A program made the position numbers and the translations under genes. The notes under the pieces are model-generated. The model saw only the letters and a program-made list of their open reading frames with translations, was not told the origin of the DNA and did not search any database. A stretch of 38,094 bases of DNA from an uncultured Syntrophobacterales bacterium (GTDB lineage Bacteria > Desulfobacterota > Syntrophia > Syntrophales > UBA5619): contig CAIUXU010000189.1 of assembly GCA_903903205.1 (NCBI GenBank), positions 1 to 38,094 on the forward strand, read 5' to 3'. Positions 32,234 through 38,094 of this stretch are shown here, one piece after another (the stretch's first letter is position 1; each line of letters begins with the position of its first letter).

Positions 32234-32264
32234 TCTACCCCAATGCTCGAACAAGGAAGGGACA

Positions 32265-32528
32265 ATGCAAAGATTCAGCCGAAACTCGATTAAAGTGCTC
32301 AGGGCATCCAAGGGGATGAGCCTGAAGGATTTCGCGGAAAGCGTTGGTGGCAATGTAACACGACAGTTAGTATCTCAATGGGAAAACGGAACGCAGGTGC
32401 CATCCGTACTTTCTCTATTGAAGATCGTGAACGCCCATAAGGTCCCGTTCGATATTTTTTTTGAGTCTGATAAAAACAGCAGTGGTTTTTGTGCAGGTAA
32501 ACAACCATCCCCAGGAGGCCCAACATGA
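32265..32528 (+). CDS. Cro-like XRE regulator
   Basis: This 87-residue protein is transcribed away from the repressor, the classical Cro position. It has an XRE HTH at about 15-60 (LRASKGMSLKDFAESVGGN, then TRQLVSQWENGTQVPSVLSL), followed by VPFDIFF, a common end to XRE domains. AAGGAAGGGAC precedes the ATG. It would oppose the repressor and promote lytic growth. Its stop overlaps the next start (ATGA). Confidence 0.8.
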   Translation: MQRFSRNSIKVLRASKGMSLKDFAESVGGNVTRQLVSQWENGTQVPSVLSLLKIVNAHKVPFDIFFESDKNSSGFCAGKQPSPGGPT

Positions 32529-32737
32529 TGCAATTTAATACGCCCATCACCATCGCGGAAATAGACAAACTGGATGAGACGTTCACATTCAGACTCCCCG
32601 AGGCGACGAAAAAACAAGTGGATAAGCTCTCCTCGCAGCAGAAAAAAAAGCTGTCAATGTCGTTATTGTTGACCACTGCCGAGATCCTCCACGAGGCTAC
32701 TTTTGATGCGCGGAAGTATTTAAGCACTGCGGATTAA
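32525..32737 (+). CDS. Small early hypothetical protein
   Basis: This 70-residue protein is coupled to the Cro-like gene by ATGA and has AGGAGG before its start. The middle (FTFRLPEATKKQVDKLSSQQ) resembles a short ribbon-helix-helix-type or small DNA-binding protein, but no firm match is seen. In lambda this place is taken by cII, but there is no CII signature. Role unknown. Confidence 0.5.
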   Translation: MMQFNTPITIAEIDKLDETFTFRLPEATKKQVDKLSSQQKKKLSMSLLLTTAEILHEATFDARKYLSTAD

Positions 32738-32785
32738 TTGTAGCAACGAGAACAATGTCCACTTAGTTTTTGATGGGGGCTCTCC

Positions 32786-33136
32786 ATGAACGAACGCGAC
32801 GAAATTCAAGCACTTAAAGACAGAATCGAACGCCTTGAACACTGTATAGTTTTTGGCAAACCACCGGATATTGCCGACCAGATGCTTTGTGACGCGATCG
32901 AGCGGGGAGATCGAAAAACCGTCGCGTTATGGGCCGCATCACAGACGCCCAACAGCCTTCTTCCACCGGAGCTGGAGGACAACCCAGTGACCAGAGTACA
33001 GGTCGCGAAACGTGGAAATCTTGACAGACACCGGAGAACGTCAAGACCCGGACCGAGCGGGAACGCCTACGCCAACGCACAGCGCATGGGAGCCTCGGGA
33101 ACCGATCGCACCGGCAGCACGGCGACAAACTGCTGA
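32786..33136 (+). CDS. Hypothetical early protein; C-terminus uncertain
   Basis: This 116-residue frame begins with a coiled-coil-like helix (DEIQALKDRIERLEHCIVFG) and a helical domain. After about residue 75 the composition changes to Arg/Gly/Ser/Thr-rich, low complexity, which may mean a frameshift or a non-conserved tail. An overlapping frame (GTG at 33012 to 33188) is also open. I see no family. Confidence 0.4.
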   Translation: MNERDEIQALKDRIERLEHCIVFGKPPDIADQMLCDAIERGDRKTVALWAASQTPNSLLPPELEDNPVTRVQVAKRGNLDRHRRTSRPGPSGNAYANAQRMGASGTDRTGSTATNC

Positions 33137-33271
33137 GCAATCGTACGGCGAGACAGCCGGAGAGACGGCAGGCGGGTTCCTGGAGTAGCCGATTGAAACC
33201 AGGGGGCGAAAACTTCTCTGGAAGGCTGGGGTGTAAACCAACCGCCCCAGCCAACCTTAAAGGAGGATGAC
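33137..33271. other. Short gap between early genes
   Basis: There is no firm gene in this stretch beyond the tail of the overlapping frame that ends at 33188. The sequence is rich in GAC/GGC repeats such as GAGACAGCCGGAGAGACGGC. A strong AAAGGAGGATGA at its end serves the next gene. Confidence 0.5.
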
Positions 33272-33448
33272 ATGAAAGAGGCAAGGCAAGCAATTCTACA
33301 AGGGATGGACGACCCAAAGCAGGCCGCGACGGATATCGCTTTTGTGTGCGTCCTGTTATCGCTGATCCTCGGGTTTTGTTCATGGTACGCAGTCCCGATT
33401 CCGCCGCCTACAAACCTGATCCCCGAACCACCGGAGGCGAAGCAGTGA
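33272..33448 (+). CDS. Small membrane protein
   Basis: This 58-residue protein starts just after AAAGGAGGATGAC. One clear membrane helix is visible (residues about 20-40, DIAFVCVLLSLILGFCSWYA), followed by a Pro-rich end. The charged N-terminus suggests it faces the cytoplasm. It lies in the early region and could be a host-takeover or superinfection factor; this is only inference. Its stop overlaps the next gene (GTGA). Confidence 0.6.
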   Translation: MKEARQAILQGMDDPKQAATDIAFVCVLLSLILGFCSWYAVPIPPPTNLIPEPPEAKQ

Positions 33449-33639
33449 ACCATTCCTGGAAAGATGGCGTCACTGTTTCCGACGAACCGTACCGCCTCCG
33501 TCAAAACCGCGGCGTGGTCGGCCATATTCAGTCCGCCAACTTCATAACCAACGAGGTCACTGTCTTCGATGATTCGTCCATCGTGTATTGGCACGGAACC
33601 TCGCAGGAATTCGACTACTATTGGGAGGAATGCTTGTGA
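33445..33639 (+). CDS. Small hypothetical protein, GTG start
   Basis: This 64-residue protein begins at a GTG that overlaps the upstream stop. It is beta-like, with repeated aromatic/acidic residues (VVGHIQSANFITNEVTVFDD, YWHGTSQEFDYYWEECL). It overlaps the next gene by one base (TGATG), continuing a tightly coupled string of early genes. The role is unknown. Confidence 0.5.
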   Translation: MNHSWKDGVTVSDEPYRLRQNRGVVGHIQSANFITNEVTVFDDSSIVYWHGTSQEFDYYWEECL

Positions 33640-33854
33640 TGAAACGCCGCTGGCTGTTTGTTGTCGAAACCGACCAGGGCGTCGGATACCTCCTCGAAAC
33701 AGGCGGAATGGTACGCTTCCCAGATGAAGCCACAGAATGGGTCGGCACAAGCCCCGCAGCGGACATAGAAGCGAAACGCCGGATGGATGCCTACGACCAG
33801 TTGACCGGCGGCTATGTGAACCGGATCATCTATGAATCAAAAGGGAGGGCATAA
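33639..33854 (+). CDS. Small hypothetical protein
   Basis: This 71-residue protein starts with one-base overlap after GGGAGGAA. It reads MKRRWLFVVETDQGVGYLLE, then a hydrophilic helical region and YVNRIIYE near the end. It is likely translationally coupled. No family is recognised. Confidence 0.5.
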   Translation: MKRRWLFVVETDQGVGYLLETGGMVRFPDEATEWVGTSPAADIEAKRRMDAYDQLTGGYVNRIIYESKGRA

Positions 33855-33856
33855 CC

Positions 33857-34228
33857 ATGATCGGCCTGACAACACATCCCGGAAAATATGAAGAGGTCGG
33901 CGCGGAGATCGGCCGCCTGGTGGACAAAAAGCAGCAGGCATACGGGCGATCCTTTGAGACCTGCGAAAAGGCGCTGGCGCTTTTATGCCCGGACAAGCTA
34001 CGCGCCGATCAGTACGGCCTGGCCCTGGCCTTCGCCCGTTCCTGGGACAAATGGAGCCGCCTCTTCTCCGACCCCACCGCCTTCGGCGAAGAGCCCAAAA
34101 AAGACCTCGCCGGATATGCCCTTTTGATGAATGGCGATTTGGAAGTTGACCCCCCCGGGGGGGTATGTTGCAAACCTTCAGTCGATTCAAAGAAAGAATT
34201 TCTCGAACCCTTTAAGGAGGTCAACTAA
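33857..34228 (+). CDS. DUF1599-like nucleotide-modification-associated protein
   Basis: This 123-residue protein resembles the DUF1599 / nucleotide-modification-associated group: VGAEIGRLVDKKQQAYGRSF, a LAFARSWDKWSRLF segment, and EEPKKDLAGYALL. Such proteins are small all-helical folds related to phosphohydrolase-type domains. A possible role is in phage nucleotide metabolism or DNA modification. It contains the 16-bp GC palindrome (34149-34164) within its PPGG codons. Its stop overlaps the next gene (taATGg). Confidence 0.5.
   Translation: MIGLTTHPGKYEEVGAEIGRLVDKKQQAYGRSFETCEKALALLCPDKLRADQYGLALAFARSWDKWSRLFSDPTAFGEEPKKDLAGYALLMNGDLEVDPPGGVCCKPSVDSKKEFLEPFKEVN
34149..34164. repeat. Perfect 16-bp GC palindrome in the DUF1599-like gene
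   Basis: Seven C then seven G, flanked by A and T, form the perfect palindrome ACCCCCCCGGGGGGGT inside the coding region. It encodes DPPGGV and could form a tight hairpin in mRNA or bind a protein dimer. Confidence 0.9.
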
Positions 34229-34683
34229 TGGAAACAAGACAATTCAATCTTTCTTTTCATGGCAGCCGAACCCTAAAGGACGAACGCATCCGAATCATTA
34301 TCCTGGAAGAAATCGAAAAACACAAACCATCCACAATCGTTACCCATGCAGAACCCGAGGGAGTTTGTGAAATGGCAAGGCAAATTGCCAGGGAAAAAGC
34401 GATTCCGCTCAAAGTGCATTTCTTGAATTTCAAATTCCTTCGCGGCGCCTTCGAGCACAGAAGCAAAGATGTTCTGAATGATTGCAATTTTAGCGTATTT
34501 ATTCACGACGGGAAAAGCAAGGGCACATCGAACGAGATAAAACTGGCCGAGAAAATGGGGATTGATCATCAATGTTACCTCTTGGATCAGACAAAATATA
34601 AGAGCAGCGTCGGTTTCGAGATCGACACCGCTTGGGATATTGAACCATTCGAAACAATGGAGCTCATGGATATAGATGTTTGA
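34228..34683 (+). CDS. SLOG/DUF2493-type nucleotide-binding protein
   Basis: This 151-residue protein fits the YspA/DUF2493 branch of the SLOG (SMF/DprA-LOG) Rossmann fold. It begins with LSFHGSRTLKDERIR (the G-S-R motif), has THAEPEGVCEMARQIA for the usual G.A.GVD..A segment, and ends with FIHDGKSKGTSNEIKLAEKM (SKGT motif). SLOG domains bind nucleotides or NAD derivatives and are used in nucleotide metabolism and in immune signalling. In a phage early region it may sense or sequester a host signal nucleotide; inference only. It overlaps its upstream neighbour's stop by one base. Confidence 0.7.
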   Translation: METRQFNLSFHGSRTLKDERIRIIILEEIEKHKPSTIVTHAEPEGVCEMARQIAREKAIPLKVHFLNFKFLRGAFEHRSKDVLNDCNFSVFIHDGKSKGTSNEIKLAEKMGIDHQCYLLDQTKYKSSVGFEIDTAWDIEPFETMELMDIDV

Positions 34684-34763
34684 AATTCAAAGCGCCTGAC
34701 CATGCGAAAGGTTATTGATTTTCAACTGAAACATCTTTGTCGAAAGACCAAAGAGGAAAAGCC

Positions 34764-34985
34764 ATGAATTTCAGAGCGAAATACTACGCGAATCTGAGAG
34801 ACGGAAAGAGCATCTATCTCTGCTCAGGTCACATCGAAAAGGTTTCCCGAAAGATCGATGACGCTGGCCACATGCAGCTCAAACGAGGCGTCCGCTCCAT
34901 AGGGTCACTCTCCATCTACTCGCGAGAAACCTGTGTCGAATGTCGGCGCAATCATGGTTGGTCGTCCATTCCTGAGGTGAAATAG
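34764..34985 (+). CDS. Hypothetical protein with C-terminal Cys pair
   Basis: This 73-residue protein is preceded by GAGGAAAAG. It has a basic N-terminus (MNFRAKYYANLRDGK), a single Cys near residue 20, and CVECRRNHGW near the end, a possible metal site. A non-coding gap of about 80 bases separates it from the SLOG gene. No family is recognised. Its TAG stop overlaps the next GTG. Confidence 0.5.
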   Translation: MNFRAKYYANLRDGKSIYLCSGHIEKVSRKIDDAGHMQLKRGVRSIGSLSIYSRETCVECRRNHGWSSIPEVK

Positions 34986-35218
34986 TGCAACGAAATATCA
35001 CGATCACGCTTTCCAGCCAGCATGGTTCGCCCTGCCCCCCCCCGACCCCTCAGAATAGAATTCATATCAAGTGTCTACCGGGGGAACTATTCGAGTGGGT
35101 CCTCCGCCAGTGCCTCCAGATATACGGCACGCAGAACCCCAAAATATGGGTCCGGGTGAATTATGATTTTGGTGGGAAAATGGGAAAACGGTTTTTGACC
35201 ACGGGAGAGCAGGGATGA
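34985..35218 (+). CDS. Hypothetical protein, GTG start
   Basis: This 77-residue protein uses a GTG that overlaps the previous stop (TAGTG). It has a hydrophobic-polar beta start (MQRNITITLSSQHG), a Pro-rich loop, and PGELFEWVLRQCLQIYGTQN in the middle. It overlaps the helicase start by 4 bases (ATGA). Function is unknown, but its place directly before the replication helicase suggests a replication accessory. Confidence 0.45.
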   Translation: MQRNITITLSSQHGSPCPPPTPQNRIHIKCLPGELFEWVLRQCLQIYGTQNPKIWVRVNYDFGGKMGKRFLTTGEQG

Positions 35219-36810
35219 CCGACGACGGGGACGAGAGCAAAAAGCTGACGGAGGAACGAGTGGCGCAGGAGGCGGCGGGGATCCCCCGGGCGGATGAGGC
35301 GCCGAAGGTGACGCGCAAGCTCATCAATGACTGCCTGTTCGCAAACGAACTCGGCGACGGGATTCTTTATGCGACGCTTTTCCGGGGCCGCTTCCTGTAC
35401 GCAAAAAGCACGACGACTTGGTACGAGTGGAACGGCAACTACTGGCAGCAGGACGTGATGAACCGCTCCCTGGCCGCCGTGGAAGATGTCGTCGCGCTAT
35501 ACCTCGGCGAGTACAAGAAAATCTCCTCTGAGGTTTCCGACGCGATAGCAAAGGGCGCCGATGCCAAGGGCGATCCGATAAAAAAGCTGGAGGGCCAGCA
35601 AGACCGTCTGCTCAAACGCGCCTCCGCACTCCGCGCAGCCGGTAAGCGCCGGGCGGCCTGCCTGGAGTTCGCCCACACGCTTCCAGAAAACCCGCTCGCT
35701 ATCAAGGGTGAGGAGTTCGACCAGCAGCCTTGGCTTTTCCCCTGCGCAAATGGCGTCCTGGATCTGCGCACCGGCCTGCTGAATCCCGGCGTCCCCGGCG
35801 ATTATCTGTCGCTGGCCAGCCCCATAGAATTTCTGGGCATTGATTACCCGGCGCCCCTCTGGGAGAAATCCCTCCTCGAAATCTTCAACGGCAAAAAAGA
35901 GATGGTCGCCTACATGCAGCGCCTGCTCGGGTATTGCATCACTGGCATCGTCAACCAGAAGGTCTTTCCGGTTTTGTATGGCCGCACCGGATGGAATGGC
36001 CGTAGCCTCATCGTCGAGACTGTCAATTATGTGATGGGCGCGATGGCCGCCACCATCCAGTCCGAGATGCTTCTGTCGCAAAGATTTTCCAAATCCTCCT
36101 CCGGTCCATCCCCAGACATCATGTCGCTGAAGGGTATCCGCCTGTCGTTCGCCTCTGAGATTGAAGAGAATCAACAGTTCAGCACCGCAAAAATCAAGAA
36201 GCTCACCGGCAAGAATACCCTGGTTGGCAGGCACCCGAACGACAAGTATGAAGTCCGCTTTGCACCGACGCAAAAGATCATGATCGAGACCAATATCCAG
36301 CCCTCGGCCCCGGCCAATGACAGGTCGTTCTGGGAGCGGATGCACCTGATTCCTTTTGATATCAGTTTTGTGAACCGCGATCCTATCGAGGCGCATGAGC
36401 GCCGGGCCATTATGGATCTCGATGATCAAGTCCGTAAAGAGGCGCCGGGAATTCTCGCCTGGCTGCTGCGCGGCTGTCTGTTCTGGCAGCAGCAGGGCTT
36501 GATGCCTCCACAGGAAGTGACCAACGCGGCGGCTGAATACCGGCGCAACGAGGATCTCCTCGGCGATTTCATCGAGGCTTGTTGTGTGCTCACCCCTGCC
36601 GCCAAGGTTTTATCCAAGGTGATCTACCAGCGCTACATCGCCTGGTACAAAGAGAATGTTGACTCGCGCGAAAAAAAGGAACCGACCATCACCGCGTTCG
36701 GCAAGCAGCTCGGGCGGGTTTTTGAGAAGCACCGCGTCAACGGCATCGTTGAATATATCGGCATCGATGTGAAGGATGCTCCCCCGGATGATACACAGTT
36801 GGGTGTGTAA
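35215..36810 (+). CDS. P4-family SF3 DNA helicase (primase C-terminal type)
   Basis: This 531-residue protein has the D5-N/P4-type architecture. The N-terminal half contains a helical D5-N-like region (YEWNGNYWQQDVMNRSL) and PWLFPCANGVLDLRTG. The SF3 ATPase carries Walker A GRTGWNGRS (residues about 255-264), then SEIEENQQFSTAKIKKLTG and KIMIETNIQP. The Walker A Lys is replaced by Arg263, which may be a subgroup variant or reduced activity. A winged-helix-type C-terminal domain follows. It probably unwinds phage DNA at the origin with the separate TOPRIM primase at 37216. Start overlaps by ATGA. Confidence 0.88.
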   Translation: MTDDGDESKKLTEERVAQEAAGIPRADEAPKVTRKLINDCLFANELGDGILYATLFRGRFLYAKSTTTWYEWNGNYWQQDVMNRSLAAVEDVVALYLGEYKKISSEVSDAIAKGADAKGDPIKKLEGQQDRLLKRASALRAAGKRRAACLEFAHTLPENPLAIKGEEFDQQPWLFPCANGVLDLRTGLLNPGVPGDYLSLASPIEFLGIDYPAPLWEKSLLEIFNGKKEMVAYMQRLLGYCITGIVNQKVFPVLYGRTGWNGRSLIVETVNYVMGAMAATIQSEMLLSQRFSKSSSGPSPDIMSLKGIRLSFASEIEENQQFSTAKIKKLTGKNTLVGRHPNDKYEVRFAPTQKIMIETNIQPSAPANDRSFWERMHLIPFDISFVNRDPIEAHERRAIMDLDDQVRKEAPGILAWLLRGCLFWQQQGLMPPQEVTNAAAEYRRNEDLLGDFIEACCVLTPAAKVLSKVIYQRYIAWYKENVDSREKKEPTITAFGKQLGRVFEKHRVNGIVEYIGIDVKDAPPDDTQLGV

Positions 36811-37062
36811 ATGAGAGGAATTTTCAGAAAAATGAATTTATTCAAAAAAAATGAAATTGCGTCACCTAACCATGTAACCATGTCAAAACGGCAGACACGG
36901 CCCGGTCTCGGTGCACGGTTGCCCCGCGCAGCATTTACCACTTATCTATCGGGAATAGCTGTAGATAGTTGGTTTGGGTGTGTTTTGGGATACATGGTTG
37001 GAGGGTTCTACGTAGGTTTATTCTCCTTGAAAAATGATTATTTTAAATTTTCGGCCCCATAG
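36811..37062 (+). CDS. Small hypothetical protein with possible membrane segment
   Basis: This 83-residue frame begins with no gap after the helicase stop. It has a Lys-rich N-terminus, then LSGIAVDSWFGCVLGYMVGG, a possible membrane or buried hydrophobic segment, and an aromatic end. The DNA has an AACCATGT direct repeat near 36870. There is no clear SD, so it may not be translated. Low certainty. Confidence 0.35.
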   Translation: MRGIFRKMNLFKKNEIASPNHVTMSKRQTRPGLGARLPRAAFTTYLSGIAVDSWFGCVLGYMVGGFYVGLFSLKNDYFKFSAP

Positions 37063-37215
37063 GGACAGACCATCCCTTACTATGTATCTCCAAAGGGGGG
37101 AGCTTATTGTATATTGTTTTTATTGTAATGAAATTAAATATATAGAAGAAAAAAAGAGAGAAAAAAGAGGAAAAAGCCAGAATTTCAAACCATGTATTTT
37201 GTTTGTAGAGGCGAA
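37063..37215 (+). other. AT-rich gap with purine tract (possible origin or promoter)
   Basis: No gene is evident here. The stretch is far more AT-rich than the rest of the genome. It contains a TATATA-like region (about 37105-37142) and an A/G tract of about 35 bases near 37142-37178. It lies between helicase and primase, so an origin or unwinding element is possible. I see no clear iterons. Confidence 0.5.
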
Positions 37216-38094
37216 ATGAATACGCTCGACCTGGCCATGAAAAATGTCGTCTTGAAAAAAGCATCCGGCACCAACGGCGGGGAGTGGCAAGGGCCTTGCC
37301 CGGCTTGCGGCGGGGATGATCGCTTTCATGTGTGGCCAGAACAGAACGAGGGGAAGGGCGCGTATTGGTGTCGGGGCTGCGGGAAGACGGGCGACAACAT
37401 TCAGTACCTGCGGGATTTTTGCGGTCTGTCGTTCCGGGATGCGTGCGCTGAGTTGCGGATCGATCTGCCTGCCGGGCGGAATGACTTTAAAACGCCTCCT
37501 CCGCAGCGGACAAAGCCGGTCTTCGCGCCGGTCTCTCACGCCTCACCTGCCGATTTATGGCAAGAGCACGCGGGTAAACTGGTCGCCTGGGCGCAAGGGT
37601 GCATCGAAAACAACCAGGAAATCCTCGTGTGGCTGGCTGCCAGGGGCATAAATCATGACGCGGTGGTGTCCTCATGCCTCGGCTGGAATCCTGGAGAGAC
37701 GGGAAAAGACCTCTACCGCCCCCGAAAATCGTGGGGCCTGCCGGAAATTCTCAAGGCGGATGGTCGACCGAAGGCGCTCTGCATCCCGCGCGGCCTAGTC
37801 ATCCCCTACATCTCCGGCGGTATCATCCAACGGATTCGGATCCGCCGCCCGGAACACCATCGGACAGAACAATGGCCCGCGCCCTATTACGTCCTTCCGG
37901 GTTCGGCGATGCCGACGATGCTACTCGGGCGGGAGCGGCGCGCGTTCGTCGTCGTCGAGTCGGAGTTGGATGCGATTGCCTGCTGCTCAGGAAAGTCCCT
38001 GGCTGGCGCCGTCGCCCTCGGGTCGGTCAGCGCGAAACCGGATGCGGATACCTTCACTGTCCTCCAGGGCGCGCTCCAGATCCTCAATGCACTC
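37216..38094 (+). CDS. DNA primase, N-terminal part (zinc finger); continues at window start
   Basis: The frame opens with ATG at 37216 and is open to the last base, so it has no stop inside the window. It is the 5' part of the primase that continues at 1..992 (joined length about 493 residues). A zinc-binding domain is clear: Cys28 and Cys31 in PCPACGGDDRFHVW, Cys52 and Cys55 in WCRGCG, then TGDNIQYLRDF. Next is a helical linker (EILVWLAARGINHDAV) and the start of the catalytic core. Because the terminal repeat copies diverge, residues differ from the other end in one place (Lys here, Asn there, about residue 261). Confidence 0.88.
   Translation, partial: MNTLDLAMKNVVLKKASGTNGGEWQGPCPACGGDDRFHVWPEQNEGKGAYWCRGCGKTGDNIQYLRDFCGLSFRDACAELRIDLPAGRNDFKTPPPQRTKPVFAPVSHASPADLWQEHAGKLVAWAQGCIENNQEILVWLAARGINHDAVVSSCLGWNPGETGKDLYRPRKSWGLPEILKADGRPKALCIPRGLVIPYISGGIIQRIRIRRPEHHRTEQWPAPYYVLPGSAMPTMLLGRERRAFVVVESELDAIACCSGKSLAGAVALGSVSAKPDADTFTVLQGALQILNAL
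37706..38094 (+). repeat. Right copy of the terminal repeat (assembly overlap)
   Basis: This is the second copy of the 389-base overlap with 1-389, in the same orientation and the same primase frame. It carries A, T, T, A, C, A and G where the left copy has G, C, G, C, T, G and T. Confidence 0.9.

Overview
This window looks like the complete genome of a temperate, lambda-like siphophage (HK97-fold capsid, long non-contractile tail), written linearly from a circular map. Its first 389 bases repeat its last 389 bases with 7 mismatches, and the DNA primase gene runs off the right end and continues at the left end. The unique length is therefore about 37.7 kb. The host is not certain. High coding GC, a bacterial tRNA-Lys attachment site and the gene families suggest a GC-rich proteobacterium-like host, possibly a Desulfobacterota-type anaerobe; this is only an inference.

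Layout, left to right on the + strand. 1-2334: end of the primase, a Cys-rich small protein and a DUF5131 (Gp37/Gp68) protein. 2334-5640: terminase small subunit, a short coupled ORF, the GpA-type terminase large subunit and a winged-helix protein. 5641-6120: a noncoding junction with a DUF488-like remnant, a strong terminator and seven 11-bp repeats with phased A-tracts. 6121-12669: gpW, portal, a protease/major-capsid fusion with an internal start, a DUF2190 decoration protein, connectors, gpZ and a putative tail terminator. 12666-14369: an unusual three-gene insert (DUF115/MptE-like protein, DxD glycosyltransferase, SAM methyltransferase). 14417-16181: major tail protein and a G/GT tail chaperone with a textbook -1 frameshift site. 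16181-18447: small accessory genes (coiled-coil/membrane, zinc ribbons, DUF5675, a holin-like membrane protein) between the chaperone and the tape measure. 18451-29572: tape measure, tail-tip proteins including one with a LapG-like cysteine-protease triad, and a C-type-lectin/FGE-fold receptor-binding candidate.

29573-32264 is the lysogeny module. It has integrase arm-site candidates, an attP made of the 3' half of a tRNA-Lys gene with its own terminator, a tyrosine integrase, a PAS-domain protein and an XRE repressor (the three genes on the - strand). The repressor faces a Cro-like gene across a compact divergent promoter whose palindromic -35 box, TTGCAA, could serve both directions. 32265-38094 is the early and replication region: small early genes, a DUF1599-like and a SLOG/DUF2493 protein, a P4-type SF3 helicase, an AT-rich gap and the zinc-finger/TOPRIM primase.

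The most novel-looking parts are (i) the repressor-PAS-integrase operon, in which the repressor lacks a self-cleaving peptidase domain and a small PAS protein with a microsatellite-encoded His-rich tail is translationally coupled to it; (ii) the glycan-type cassette buried in the tail operon; and (iii) the tail-tip cysteine protease. Functions are read from sequence motifs only; no searches were run.
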